Origin: Agromyces badenianii
GTDB taxonomy: Bacteria > Actinomycetota > Actinomycetes > Actinomycetales > Microbacteriaceae
Assembly: GCF_003070885.1 (NCBI RefSeq)
Contig: NZ_CP028913.1
Location: forward strand, 558,001 to 622,000
Reading direction: 5' to 3'
DNA length: 64,000 nucleotides
Below are positions 34,597-42,502 of the stretch, piece by piece. The notes under the pieces are model-generated. The model ran no database searches and was not told where the DNA came from. It saw only the letters and a list, made by a program, of their open reading frames with translations. Positions within the stretch are counted from its first letter, which is position 1; every line of letters begins with the position of its first letter. A program made the position numbers and the translations under genes.

Positions 34597-35307
34597 TCAC
34601 ACGTGTCCGATGCCAAAGTTCCACGGCGCGAGGACCGCTCCTGACGACCCGTACGCCTCCCACGCATTCACCGCGACCGAATACGCGTTCTCGTACTCGT
34701 CGAAATTCTGCTCGCCGATCGGCTCACCCGTCTCGACGCGCACCTGGTCGTATCCGCTGCCGTACCAGGGTTCACCGAGCTCCGCCGCGAGCGCCTGTAC
34801 ATCACTGCCGGGTGCGAAGCCGGTGGAGGTCCTTACCGTGATGCCGTCGCCGACCACCGGAGCGGTGAACAGAATGCTCACGTTCATGTCGATCGGGCCC
34901 CACCCATTGCTCTCGTCGTGATCGTCCCACACTCGAACGCCATCGCCCCACCAGTACGCGGTGGCGGGCGGGCCTTCCATGCCGCCGGGTGACTCGGTCT
35001 GCCCAGGCTCGGCCGCGAACACGGTCGATAACGTGCCGACGAACGTCGCAGTGTCGGCGTCGTACGAGAGCGTCGAGACGACGGTGTCGGCGGCATCGCG
35101 GAACTCGAGATGCTCGGGGCGAACCACGATCTCGGCGACTCGGGTGAGCGGGTCGACCGGCGCCGGCTCCGCTGTCGGCGTCGGCGTCGGCGTCGCGACC
35201 GCTTCGGGCGACGGCGTGGCCACCGGTGGGCCGAATGTGCAACCTGACAGCGCGAGGGCCGCGGCGACCGACGCGATGATGGAGAAGCGGCGGGCAACAG
35301 TGTTCAT
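34597..35307 (-). CDS. Hypothetical lipoprotein
   Basis: A 236-residue protein with a lipoprotein signal (MNTVARRFSIIASVAAALAL then SGC, Cys at residue 23) and a long Pro/Thr/Glu linker (ATPTPTPTAEPAP). The mature domain includes LEFRDAADTVVSTLSYDADT and YENAYSVAVNAWEAYGSSGA. No enzyme motif is recognisable. It is probably surface-anchored. The start has GGAGC nearby. Confidence 0.75.
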   Translation of the reverse strand: MNTVARRFSIIASVAAALALSGCTFGPPVATPSPEAVATPTPTPTAEPAPVDPLTRVAEIVVRPEHLEFRDAADTVVSTLSYDADTATFVGTLSTVFAAEPGQTESPGGMEGPPATAYWWGDGVRVWDDHDESNGWGPIDMNVSILFTAPVVGDGITVRTSTGFAPGSDVQALAAELGEPWYGSGYDQVRVETGEPIGEQNFDEYENAYSVAVNAWEAYGSSGAVLAPWNFGIGHV

Positions 35308-35356
35308 GGGGCTCCTTTTCGGGTGGTGAGCGACGCTGGCTCGGTGCTCACTGAGC

Positions 35357-35378
35357 GGGGGGGGGGGGGGGGGGGGGG
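35357..35378. repeat. 22-base poly-G homopolymer
   Basis: An uninterrupted run of 22 G (C on the other strand) directly adjoins the stop codon of the membrane-protein gene at 35379. Such a tract is prone to slippage and also to sequencing error, so its exact length is uncertain. Confidence 0.9.
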
Positions 35379-35837
35379 CTACGCGGTTCCGTCGCGCGGC
35401 CATGTGCGGTCGATGAGCAGCCGGATGCCGAGGCGCGAGACCATGAGCACGACGATCAGCAGGGTGACGGAGAAGAACCCGCCGAGCTGCACCGCATCGC
35501 CGAACACGAGGTCGGTGAGCCACAGGATGACGAACTTGCTGCCCGCGCCGAGCACGATCAACAGGGCGCCGTTCAGCATTTTGCCCGCCACCGTTCGTGA
35601 GGCGCGCACCTGATCGAGAATGCGCGTCTTGAGCATCGCGATGACCTCGAGAGCGAGCTTGAACAACACGGCGGTCGCCAGTGAGACGATGAACGATTCG
35701 GTGATGACGTTCGGCAGGAACTGGGTGAACAGCCCGAGCACGACGAGGTAGACGAACACATCGACGATGTCGACGGCACGAAGACGCACGCTCACTCCCT
35801 CGATCGACTGGCCCGATGCGCCGGGCTGCGGCTGCAA
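35379..35837 (-). CDS. Hypothetical four-span membrane protein
   Basis: A 152-residue protein with hydrophobic helices at about 22-44, 47-66, 88-108 and 119-140. RLRAVDIVDVFVYLVVLGLF at the start and LKTRILDQVRASRTVAGKM in the central cytoplasmic loop are notable. Similar proteins of unknown function occur in actinobacteria. The stop codon touches the poly-G tract, so slippage would alter only the untranslated region unless read-through occurs. Confidence 0.72.
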   Translation of the reverse strand: MQPQPGASGQSIEGVSVRLRAVDIVDVFVYLVVLGLFTQFLPNVITESFIVSLATAVLFKLALEVIAMLKTRILDQVRASRTVAGKMLNGALLIVLGAGSKFVILWLTDLVFGDAVQLGGFFSVTLLIVVLMVSRLGIRLLIDRTWPRDGTA

Positions 35838-35885
35838 CGGTGATCGCAGGCTACACCGGCCGACGACCCCGCGGCCGGGCGAGCC

Positions 35886-36281
35886 TCAATCAGACACGCG
35901 CGCGCTGACGACGCGCATGGCGTCGCCCTCGTCACGGACGACGCAGCGGAGAGCAGCGTAGTCGGCGTGTCCCGAATCATCGACGGAGGTCACGGAGCCG
36001 GACACGCGCAGGGCGCCGTCGGCTCCGGTGACCCGCAATGACTGGGCCACATCGACGTCGGCGTGGCCGCGCGATTCCAGGGTGGATTCGATTGCCGACC
36101 GGCACATGGACTCCACGGTCGCTGGTGGCTGCGCGCCGGCCGCCACGACGCCCGCGACCACGCCCGCGGCGCCGGCGAGCACGACGACCGGCACTGCGAC
36201 GCGCGCCCACAGCGGCGTTCGCGCGAACCGACTCGGTTGCGTGGCGGGCACCTCGCGGGGCCCGCTGGTTTCAGATGTCAT
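35886..36281 (-). CDS. Hypothetical single-span membrane protein
   Basis: A 131-residue protein. A basic cytoplasmic N-terminus (about 30 residues) is followed by one transmembrane helix (about 29-50) and an extracytoplasmic domain of 80 residues with one Cys pair (ESMCRSAIES, AALRCVVRDE) that may form a disulfide. ALRVSGSVTSVDDSGHADYA suggests a small beta domain. The start is taken at MTSETSG; an upstream in-frame ATG would add an Arg-rich stretch. The function is unknown. Confidence 0.65.
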   Translation of the reverse strand: MTSETSGPREVPATQPSRFARTPLWARVAVPVVVLAGAAGVVAGVVAAGAQPPATVESMCRSAIESTLESRGHADVDVAQSLRVTGADGALRVSGSVTSVDDSGHADYAALRCVVRDEGDAMRVVSARVSD

Positions 36282-36521
36282 GGGCAGCACGGTACGTCGC
36301 CCGAGTCGGCGCGGCATCGGTGCGCGCACGGATCATCTGCCGGGGCCAGCGCTGGGAGCCACGATCTACAGCTGGTGCACAGGCCGGGCCACTGGAGTCC
36401 GCCGGGCGATCGCCATTCCGATCCGGGCCGCGGTCGCCGCGGCAACCTGCACTGAGCCGGTCGGGGTTCACCCGATACGACAAGAACGCCGCCGTCGCCG
36501 GAATCGGCCAGGCTCGGTAGC

Positions 36522-36967
36522 ATGCCACGCATGGCCATCAAGCTCGAGAATGTCGGCATCGCCGTTCGAGACCTCGAAGCAGCGATCTCCTTCTTCACCG
36601 ACCTCGGTCTCACGGTCATCGGCCGTGACACGGTCAGCGGTGAGTGGACCGACACTGCCGTCGGCCTCGATGGCCACCACGCCAACATCGCGATGCTCCA
36701 GACGCCAGACGGTCACGGTCGCCTCGAGCTCTTCGAGTACATCCACCCCGAAGCGATCGAGTCGGAGCCCACACGTCCCAACGAGATCGGCATGACCGCG
36801 TCGCCTTCTCGGTGGACGACATCGATGAAGCCCTCGAGGTCGTCGCGAGGCACGGATACCGTCCGCTTCGCGGCGTGGCGACCTATCAAGACGTCTACAA
36901 GCTCACGTACGTGCGCGGTCCGAGCGGCATCCTCGTGATGCTCGCCGAGGAGCTGAAGAAGAGCTGA
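36522..36967 (+). pseudogene. VOC/glyoxalase-family gene with a -1 frameshift
   Basis: The first part encodes MAIKLENVGIAVRDLEAAIS, then FFTDLGLTVIGRD and NEIGM, a normal VOC start. After the ATG at 36792-36794 the reading frame must change to continue with RVAFSVDDIDEALEVVARHG and YVRGPSGILVMLAEELKKS. Insertion of one base (a C, giving the expected His codon) would restore a 145-residue protein. It is either a real inactivating deletion or a sequencing error. Confidence 0.82.
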
Positions 36968-37043
36968 CGGCCGATCAGCTCGATTCGCCGACCGGATGGG
37001 GGATGGTGCGCGACCGCGCGCCATCCGTAGGCTGGGCGGCATC

Positions 37044-37080
37044 GACGGGCGAAGTCGCCCGTCCTCCACCGGGGTGGAGG
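37044..37080 (+). promoter_or_regulatory. Two tandem leader hairpins before the DUF4239 gene
   Basis: GACGGGCG-AAGT-CGCCCGTC (37044-37063) is a perfect 8-bp stem with a tetraloop. It is followed at once by CCTCCA-N6-TGGAGG (37063-37080), whose 3' arm is the ribosome binding site (GGAGG) of the gene starting at 37088. The second stem would hide that site. Confidence 0.6.
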
Positions 37081-37087
37081 GGCGAGC

Positions 37088-37888
37088 ATGCTGGACTGGT
37101 TCTACGACACGAGCATCCTGATCACGCTGCCGGTGTTCGTCGGCGGGTTCGTGGTGGTCTCCTGCCTGATCGTGGTCGCACTCCGTCCGGTCGTGAACCG
37201 GCTCGTCGCCGATTCGAAGGAGTGGGACCGCGCCCTCGCGCACGTCATCGGCACGTTCGGCGTATTCTTCGGAATCCTGCTCGCGCTCGTCGCGGTGTCG
37301 GTCTATGAGAACTTCGCCTCAACGCGCGAGGCCACGATCGAGGAGGCGGGTCGTGTCGGAGCCCTCTATCGTGCGACCACCGGCCTGCCCGAGGATCTGG
37401 GCGACGAGATGCGGCAGGTACTCGACGCGTACATGCACTCGGTCATCGAGGTCGACTTTCCCGAACAAGCGTCGGGGAACCTCCCGGAAGCGAGCGACAC
37501 CCAAGTCGACGAGTTCGAGCGGCTCCTGCACGCCGTCGAAGCCGAAACCCGTGGCGATCAGGCGGAGTTCGAGCAGGCGCTCGCCACATTCGATGCCTTC
37601 ATCGAGTCGCGGCGAGCGCGGATCGACGCCACCGCCCTCGCCCTGCCGCCGCTCTTCTGGCTCGTCATCTGGGTCGGTGCCGCCGTCAACGCGGTGCTGA
37701 TCGCGTTCATCAACGTGTCGAACCGGCGCCTGCACCTGCTCATGGCGGGCCTGCTCGCGGTGTTCATCGGCTTGGTCATCTTCGTCACGGCCGACACTGA
37801 CCACCCCTTCGCCGGGGCGATCTCGGTCGGCCCGGGAGCGTACGAGCGGGTGCTCGAACAGCTCATCGACGCGCGCGACTCCGACTAG
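37088..37888 (+). CDS. DUF4239 membrane protein (bestrophin-like)
   Basis: A 266-residue protein. Two N-terminal helices (about 10-32 and 57-78, containing HVIGTFGVFFGILLALVAVS and VYENF), a soluble helical middle with ATIEEAGRVGALYRAT, and two C-terminal helices (about 185-205 and 212-232) give the DUF4239 layout. Relatives are thought to be channel-like, but the function is unproven. It has a short leader with hairpins and no co-oriented neighbour. Confidence 0.82.
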   Translation: MLDWFYDTSILITLPVFVGGFVVVSCLIVVALRPVVNRLVADSKEWDRALAHVIGTFGVFFGILLALVAVSVYENFASTREATIEEAGRVGALYRATTGLPEDLGDEMRQVLDAYMHSVIEVDFPEQASGNLPEASDTQVDEFERLLHAVEAETRGDQAEFEQALATFDAFIESRRARIDATALALPPLFWLVIWVGAAVNAVLIAFINVSNRRLHLLMAGLLAVFIGLVIFVTADTDHPFAGAISVGPGAYERVLEQLIDARDSD

Positions 37889-37981
37889 TGCGGCATGCGT
37901 TGCGGGCGGTGGACCCCTCTGACGGTCGCGCTCCCGATCGCCCGGGCAGTCGCACTGCTCGGGCATCCCTCTATCGGCTCG

Positions 37982-38377
37982 CTACATCATCGACTGCAGC
38001 AGCTGCGTGGCGCGCTGGTTGTCGTCGGTTGCGAGCACGACGCGGTTTCTTGAGGCCACGTAGACGAGCGTGATGTTGATCCCGGCGTCGGCGAGCGCGC
38101 GCGCCATCCCACCGAAGACACCCGGCGTGTCCAGGTCAGGATCGGGCAATGCGGGACTGACGATGACGTCGGTCTCGGCCTCGACCGGGATGCCGGCGCC
38201 CTCGAGCGCCGCCCTGGCGCCCGCGACATCCTCGACGAGGATGTGCACGGTGCCCGTTCTGCCATCCATGATCGCGCAGAGGCCCTCGATGTTGACACCC
38301 GCATCGCCGAGCGCCTCGCCGAGGCGAGCTCCCTCGCCGGGCTGGTTCTCGAGGGTGACCAAGAGTTCTTTCGCCAT
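37982..38377 (-). CDS. Tandem ACT-domain protein
   Basis: A 131-residue protein with two ACT-like modules: LLVTLENQPGEGARLGEALG (about 4-65) and TPGVFGGMARALADAGINITLVYVAS (about 85-125). There is no catalytic domain. Free-standing ACT proteins bind small ligands, usually amino acids, and act as sensors or allosteric partners. The GGAGG site precedes the ATG. Confidence 0.82.
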   Translation of the reverse strand: MAKELLVTLENQPGEGARLGEALGDAGVNIEGLCAIMDGRTGTVHILVEDVAGARAALEGAGIPVEAETDVIVSPALPDPDLDTPGVFGGMARALADAGINITLVYVASRNRVVLATDDNQRATQLLQSMM

Positions 38378-38498
38378 GACGGCACCTCCTTCTCGGATGC
38401 CTCAGGTCTACGCCCGCGCCCGCGGCGCGTCAACGCTCGGTGACTGGCCGCGCTGCCCCGCGGAGCTCATCAGTGGCAACGTCGTCCGCGAAATCGAT

Positions 38499-38554
38499 AT
38501 GCCAGTTCCGCCTCATCGGAGCCGTTCGAGCTCGCAATGAGGCGGAACTGGCAT
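38499..38554. repeat. Perfect 18-bp inverted repeat with 20-base loop
   Basis: ATGCCAGTTCCGCCTCAT (38499-38516) and its exact complement (38537-38554) flank 20 bases. It lies in the 283-bp gap between the ACT gene and the end of the ABC1-kinase gene, both on the minus strand. It may act as a terminator of the kinase transcript, 107 bases past its stop, or be a small mobile-type palindrome. The rest of the gap shows nothing coding. Confidence 0.85.
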
Positions 38555-38660
38555 GTGCGCTTCGATCCGGCCCTCCGCGCACGACAGCTGGCGCCGTCAG
38601 CGGGTGCGCGGGTGCTGGGTCACGTGGCGAGTCTCGGGTGACCCTGCGACCCGGCTCCGG

Positions 38661-40433
38661 TCACCCCCGCCCGCGACGGCGGAAGATCCCGGCGAACAGC
38701 GCGTGCAGCAGCGGGATCACCGACACCGCGATCAGTGCGGCGCCCCACATCGGCTCGTCGACGCGAAGCAGGATGCCGCCGATGAAGAGGCCGACGAACA
38801 GCACCGCCGAGACGATCCGCCGGGTCGTGCGCTCGAGCCTCGCCACCCGCTGCTCGAGCCGCGGCGAGTTCGCGACGAGGCGCCCCTCCTCGATGCGGTC
38901 CGCGAGCGCGTCGAGGCGCTGCGGCAGCCGTGCAACCGTGCTTGCGACCGACAGCGCCTGCTGCCCGAGCGCCTGCACGAGGTTGCCGCGCTCGTCGCGC
39001 AGGAGTTGGCCGGCGTAGGGCTCGACGGCGTCCCACATGTTGAAGTCGGGGTCGAGCGAGCTGCAGAGGCCCGAGGTCAGCGACATCGAACGGATGACGA
39101 GCAGGAAGTTCTCGGGCAGCTGGAACGGCAGCGCCCGCATCACCTCGCCGAACTCGATCGCGAAGCTGCGCAGCTCGCGCTCGTCGATCTGCCGCACCTC
39201 GGCGAGGCCCATGCCTCCGAAGCGCGCGAACAGCTCGGTCATCGCTCGCTCGAGCTCTGCCGTATCGGCCGACGGCAGCAGGATGCCGACACCACGGATG
39301 CTGTCGACCAGCCGCTTGCCGTCACGCGCGGCGACGGCGAGGATGACCTGCTGCAGCCCGCGGCGCAGTCCGTCGGGCACCTCGCCCATCATGCCGAAGT
39401 CGATGAAGGTGAGCCGCCAGGCGGGGGAAGCGGTCGCCCGCGCGGCATCCGTCACGCCCGAGGTCGGCGACGCGGCATCCGTCACCTGCTCGACCGGCGT
39501 GACGAAGATGTTGCCGGGGTGCGGGTCGGCGTGGAAGAAGCCGTCGCGGAAGAGCTGGTCGAACATGACGGTCGCGAACTGCTTCGCGACCGCCTTCGGG
39601 TCGATGCCCGCCGCAACCAAGGACTCGCGGTCGTTGATCTTGATCGCGGTCACGTCGGCGAGCGTCAGCACTCGGCGCGTCGTGCGCTCCCAGACGACTT
39701 CGGGTGCGGCGACCCGCGGGTCGCCGGCGAAGCTCGCGGCGAACCGCTCGGCGTTGGCAGCTTCCTGCAGGTAGTCGATCTCTTCGAGGCTCGTGGCGGC
39801 GAACTCCTCGACGAGGGAGGGGACGTCCACGCGGCTCGAGACGAGTCTCACGCGGCTGAGCCATCCGGCGACGCGGCGCAGTGCTGCCAGGTCGACGTCG
39901 ACGATCGTCTCGATGCCCGGTCGCTGCACCTTGACGACGGCCTCGTCGTATCCCATGTCGACGGCGTCGATCGGCGAGAGCCGGGCGCGGTGCGCTTGAC
40001 CGAGGGATGCCGCGGCCAGCGGTGTCGGGTCGAACCACGCGTACGCGCGCTCGAGCGGAACGCCCAGCTCGGCCTCGGCGAGGCGTCGGATCGCGTCGAA
40101 CGGCACGGGCGGCACTTCATCTTGGAGTCCGGCGAGCTCGTGTGTGAGCTCGGGCGGCAGCACGTCGAGTCGCGACGAGAGGTATTGGCCGACCTTGATC
40201 ATGAGGCCGCCGAGGTCGACCGCGAGCACGTGGAAGCGCTGGGCGATGCGAGTCAGCCGCGCCGTTCGCCCGCGCGCCGCGACCTTCGCCAGGCCGATGC
40301 GAGGCAGCACGAGCTCGAACCACCAGGTCTGCACGATGTGTCGCACGGCGAACCGCAGTATGCGCCGGTAGCGGGCGCGCGTGTTGCCGACATCGGGCGT
40401 CGAGTCTTCTCGACGCCGACGTGCCGAGGGCAC
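38661..40433 (-). CDS. ABC1/AarF/UbiB-family atypical kinase
   Basis: A 590-residue protein. UbiB-family motifs are KxGQ in LMIKVGQYLSSRLDVLPPE, the nucleotide-binding Lys in AVVKVQRPGIE, ExD in LEEIDYLQEAAN, the catalytic loop FFHADPHPGNIF and DFG in FIDFGMMGEVP. An insertion of about 20 residues (TDAASPTSGVTDAARATA) separates the last two and includes a short DNA duplication of GCGGCATCCGTCAC. Two C-terminal hydrophobic helices anchor it in the membrane. GTG at 40433 starts 5 bases after the PadR stop. It probably supports quinone or lipid metabolism. Confidence 0.9.
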   Translation of the reverse strand: MPSARRRREDSTPDVGNTRARYRRILRFAVRHIVQTWWFELVLPRIGLAKVAARGRTARLTRIAQRFHVLAVDLGGLMIKVGQYLSSRLDVLPPELTHELAGLQDEVPPVPFDAIRRLAEAELGVPLERAYAWFDPTPLAAASLGQAHRARLSPIDAVDMGYDEAVVKVQRPGIETIVDVDLAALRRVAGWLSRVRLVSSRVDVPSLVEEFAATSLEEIDYLQEAANAERFAASFAGDPRVAAPEVVWERTTRRVLTLADVTAIKINDRESLVAAGIDPKAVAKQFATVMFDQLFRDGFFHADPHPGNIFVTPVEQVTDAASPTSGVTDAARATASPAWRLTFIDFGMMGEVPDGLRRGLQQVILAVAARDGKRLVDSIRGVGILLPSADTAELERAMTELFARFGGMGLAEVRQIDERELRSFAIEFGEVMRALPFQLPENFLLVIRSMSLTSGLCSSLDPDFNMWDAVEPYAGQLLRDERGNLVQALGQQALSVASTVARLPQRLDALADRIEEGRLVANSPRLEQRVARLERTTRRIVSAVLFVGLFIGGILLRVDEPMWGAALIAVSVIPLLHALFAGIFRRRGRG

Positions 40434-40438
40434 CGAAG

Positions 40439-41008
40439 TCAGTCCTGAGCGAGGATCGAGTAGAGACGACGACGCGCGTCGTCGAGCACCTCGACCGCCT
40501 GCTTGATCTGCTCGGGGGTGCCCGTGCGCCCGACCTGCGCCGCCGCCTGTGCGAGCTCGATGCCGGCCTTCGGGAGTGCCCCGCCCGAGCCGGAGTCGCG
40601 CGCGCCCGAGGTCTGCCACGGCGCAGGGCGATCAGCGGATGCCTCGGCCTCGGCCCGCCCCGCTTCCGTGAGCGAGTAGGTCTTGCGGCCGTTCGACTCC
40701 TCGGCGCTGATGAGCCCTTCGTCGGCGAGCAGCTGCAGCGTCGGATACACCGAGCCCGCGCTCGGCTTCCATGCCCCGCCGCTGCGCTCGGCGATCTCGC
40801 TGATGATCTGGTAGCCATGCATCGGCCGCTCGGCGAGGAGCGAGAGCACCGCCGCGCGCACGTCGCCCCGACCCATCCGCGGTGCGACCTTCTGCTCGAA
40901 CATGCCGCGAAGCTGCTCCATGGCCTCCCACAGTCCCTGCGGCGCGCGGCCTTGCCCCCACCCGCCCGAGGGGCCGGTGAATCCGTCGCCCATGTACGAA
41001 CCGTTCAT
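40439..41008 (-). CDS. PadR family transcriptional regulator
   Basis: A 189-residue protein. After a Gly-rich leader (MNGSYMGDGFTGPSGGWGQG) the PadR winged helix appears as VRAAVLSLLAERPMHGYQIISEI, then GAWKPSAGSVYPTLQLLADE and GRKTYSLTEAGRAEA. The C-terminal helix ends QAVEVLDDARRRLYSILAQD. It is separated by 5 bases from the ABC1-kinase gene and probably controls both through the operator just upstream. Confidence 0.9.
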   Translation of the reverse strand: MNGSYMGDGFTGPSGGWGQGRAPQGLWEAMEQLRGMFEQKVAPRMGRGDVRAAVLSLLAERPMHGYQIISEIAERSGGAWKPSAGSVYPTLQLLADEGLISAEESNGRKTYSLTEAGRAEAEASADRPAPWQTSGARDSGSGGALPKAGIELAQAAAQVGRTGTPEQIKQAVEVLDDARRRLYSILAQD

Positions 41009-41047
41009 GATGTCCTCCCTGAACCGGGCGCTCGCCCGGGGCTCGAC

Positions 41048-41066
41048 GATATATCAACGATATATC
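41048..41066 (-). promoter_or_regulatory. PadR operator (two GATATATC palindromes)
   Basis: GATATATC-AAC-GATATATC: two perfect 8-bp palindromes 11 bases apart in an otherwise G/C-rich region, 40 bases upstream of the PadR start. One helical turn spacing fits cooperative dimer binding. The A/T richness suggests it overlaps the promoter. Confidence 0.65.
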
Positions 41067-41113
41067 GTTCGGCCGCTCTGGGGTAGACCTTCGATTCGCA
41101 TCGGCTGCGCGAT

Positions 41114-42019
41114 TCAGGCGTGTCTGCAGATGCGAAGGTCGCGCCAGCCGAACCCGCCCGGCTCGGGCAGGCTCTCGCGGATCTGCTCGGCCGTGAACAT
41201 GCGCCGGGGGAGCAGGTCGTCGGGCACGGATGCCGCAGGCGGCGCGGCATCCGTCACGCCCTCGGCGAGCATGCGCACCTGGGCCTTCGCGACGAGCGGC
41301 ACTTTCATGGTCCACTCGGTCACCTGGGCGAGCGCGTACTGCGCCCACACCGGCCACGGCACCACGACCACGCGGCGGCCGAGCACGGATGCCACGCGCC
41401 GCACGGCCTTCGACAGCATGAGTTGCTCGGCGCCGACGACGGCGACGGTCTCGCGCGGCATCCGCCCGTCGATCGCGGCTTCGAGGATGTCGGTGAGGTC
41501 GTCGATCGGGATGGGCCGGATGGGTTTCTCGCGGAAGCCGACGGTCGCGAACACCGGCAGGGTCTGCACGGTGTGGCTGAGGTGGTCGATGAGGTGGTCG
41601 CCGCGGCCGTAGATCATGCCGGCCTTGAGGATCGTGTAGTCGAGGCCCGAGCCGCGGATCAGCTCTTCGGCCGCCCATTTCGACTCGTGGTACGCCGACC
41701 CGCAGTCGGGCCGCGCCCGCAGGAAGCTCAGCATGATGACCTTGCGCACCCCGGCGCGCTTGGCCGCCTCGATCACGTTCGTGGTGCCCTCGATGTGCAC
41801 CCGCTGGTAGGTCTGGTCGCCGATCTCGCGGTTGATGCCCGCGCAGTGCGCGACGACCTCGCACCCCTCGAACGCCCGCGTCAGCACGTCGGCATCACTG
41901 GTGTCGACGCCGGTGCGGCGAGAGATGACGACGGATGCCTCGGGCCCGAGCCGTTCGGCCAGGTGGCGTCCGACGAATCCGGTGCCGCCGGTGATCGCGG
42001 TGCGGGGGTGATGGGTCAT
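41114..42019 (-). CDS. NAD(P)-binding epimerase/NmrA-like protein
   Basis: A 301-residue atypical short-chain dehydrogenase. The nucleotide loop is AITGGTGFVGRHLAERLG. There is VVAHCAGINREIGDQTYQRV near residue 60, VIMLSFLRARPDCGSAYHES with K(WAAEEL) forming the YxxxK pair, and ILKAGMIYGRGDHLIDHL. It resembles NDUFA9-like/NmrA proteins of unclear substrate. A partial paralogous copy of its middle region lies at 42394-42464. Confidence 0.85.
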   Translation of the reverse strand: MTHHPRTAITGGTGFVGRHLAERLGPEASVVISRRTGVDTSDADVLTRAFEGCEVVAHCAGINREIGDQTYQRVHIEGTTNVIEAAKRAGVRKVIMLSFLRARPDCGSAYHESKWAAEELIRGSGLDYTILKAGMIYGRGDHLIDHLSHTVQTLPVFATVGFREKPIRPIPIDDLTDILEAAIDGRMPRETVAVVGAEQLMLSKAVRRVASVLGRRVVVVPWPVWAQYALAQVTEWTMKVPLVAKAQVRMLAEGVTDAAPPAASVPDDLLPRRMFTAEQIRESLPEPGGFGWRDLRICRHA

Positions 42020-42393
42020 GACTGAGACCGTAGTCTGCGTGTGCGGTCGCGCCGTGCTCGATCCGTGTCGGAGGCGCGAGTGAGACTTGAAAGCTCGGGT
42101 TCGTCCCCCGATCGAAGAATGTCTGAAAATGCTGAAGTACGAGATCAACAAGCAGTACGACTCGCGGTCCACGGTCAGGTCGTGGATGCCAATCAATACG
42201 GGCAGGAGGGCGAGTTCTTTGTTTCTTATGATGCGAACAACGAGAAGGTGCTCACGATCGCATCAGCGCTGGTCAGGTGGATCGACCTTGTCAAGGCGGC
42301 ATTGCTCGGCGAACGACGAAGCCCTCGCGCCTTCTGGCCGGGGGTTTGTTCTGGATACCTGTCCTGTGCGAGTCGTTGAGGCCCGAAGCGCGG
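42020..42393. other. Non-coding stretch at the left edge of the low-G+C island
   Basis: The first 40 bases are the promoter side of the epimerase gene. From about 42080 the composition shifts to a visibly lower G+C content (for example around 42110-42250). Several open frames exist on the plus strand, but none has recognisable domains, a convincing ribosome site or the codon pattern of a gene. I see no RNA gene or repeat in it. Confidence 0.5.
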
Positions 42394-42464
42394 GCGCGCT
42401 TGGAGGCTTCGATCACGTTCGTGGTGCCCTCGATCTGCACGCGTTGGTGGGTCTGGTCGCGGAT
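42394..42464 (-). pseudogene. Fragment copied from an epimerase gene
   Basis: These 71 bases match 41754-41824, inside the neighbouring epimerase gene, with about eight substitutions and no gap, in the same orientation. They encode the region around IEGTTNVIEAAKR. The rest of the gene is missing. It is the remnant of a paralogue or of a duplication made when the island arrived. Confidence 0.8.
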
Positions 42465-42502
42465 CGCAGCCTGAAGTTGATGCTCACGGATACAGTCGGT
42501 GT

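Noticed and set aside
38553..40448. 631-codon open frame on the plus strand opposite the ABC1 kinase
   Set aside because: Antisense to a kinase with all catalytic motifs; no start signal and biased composition.
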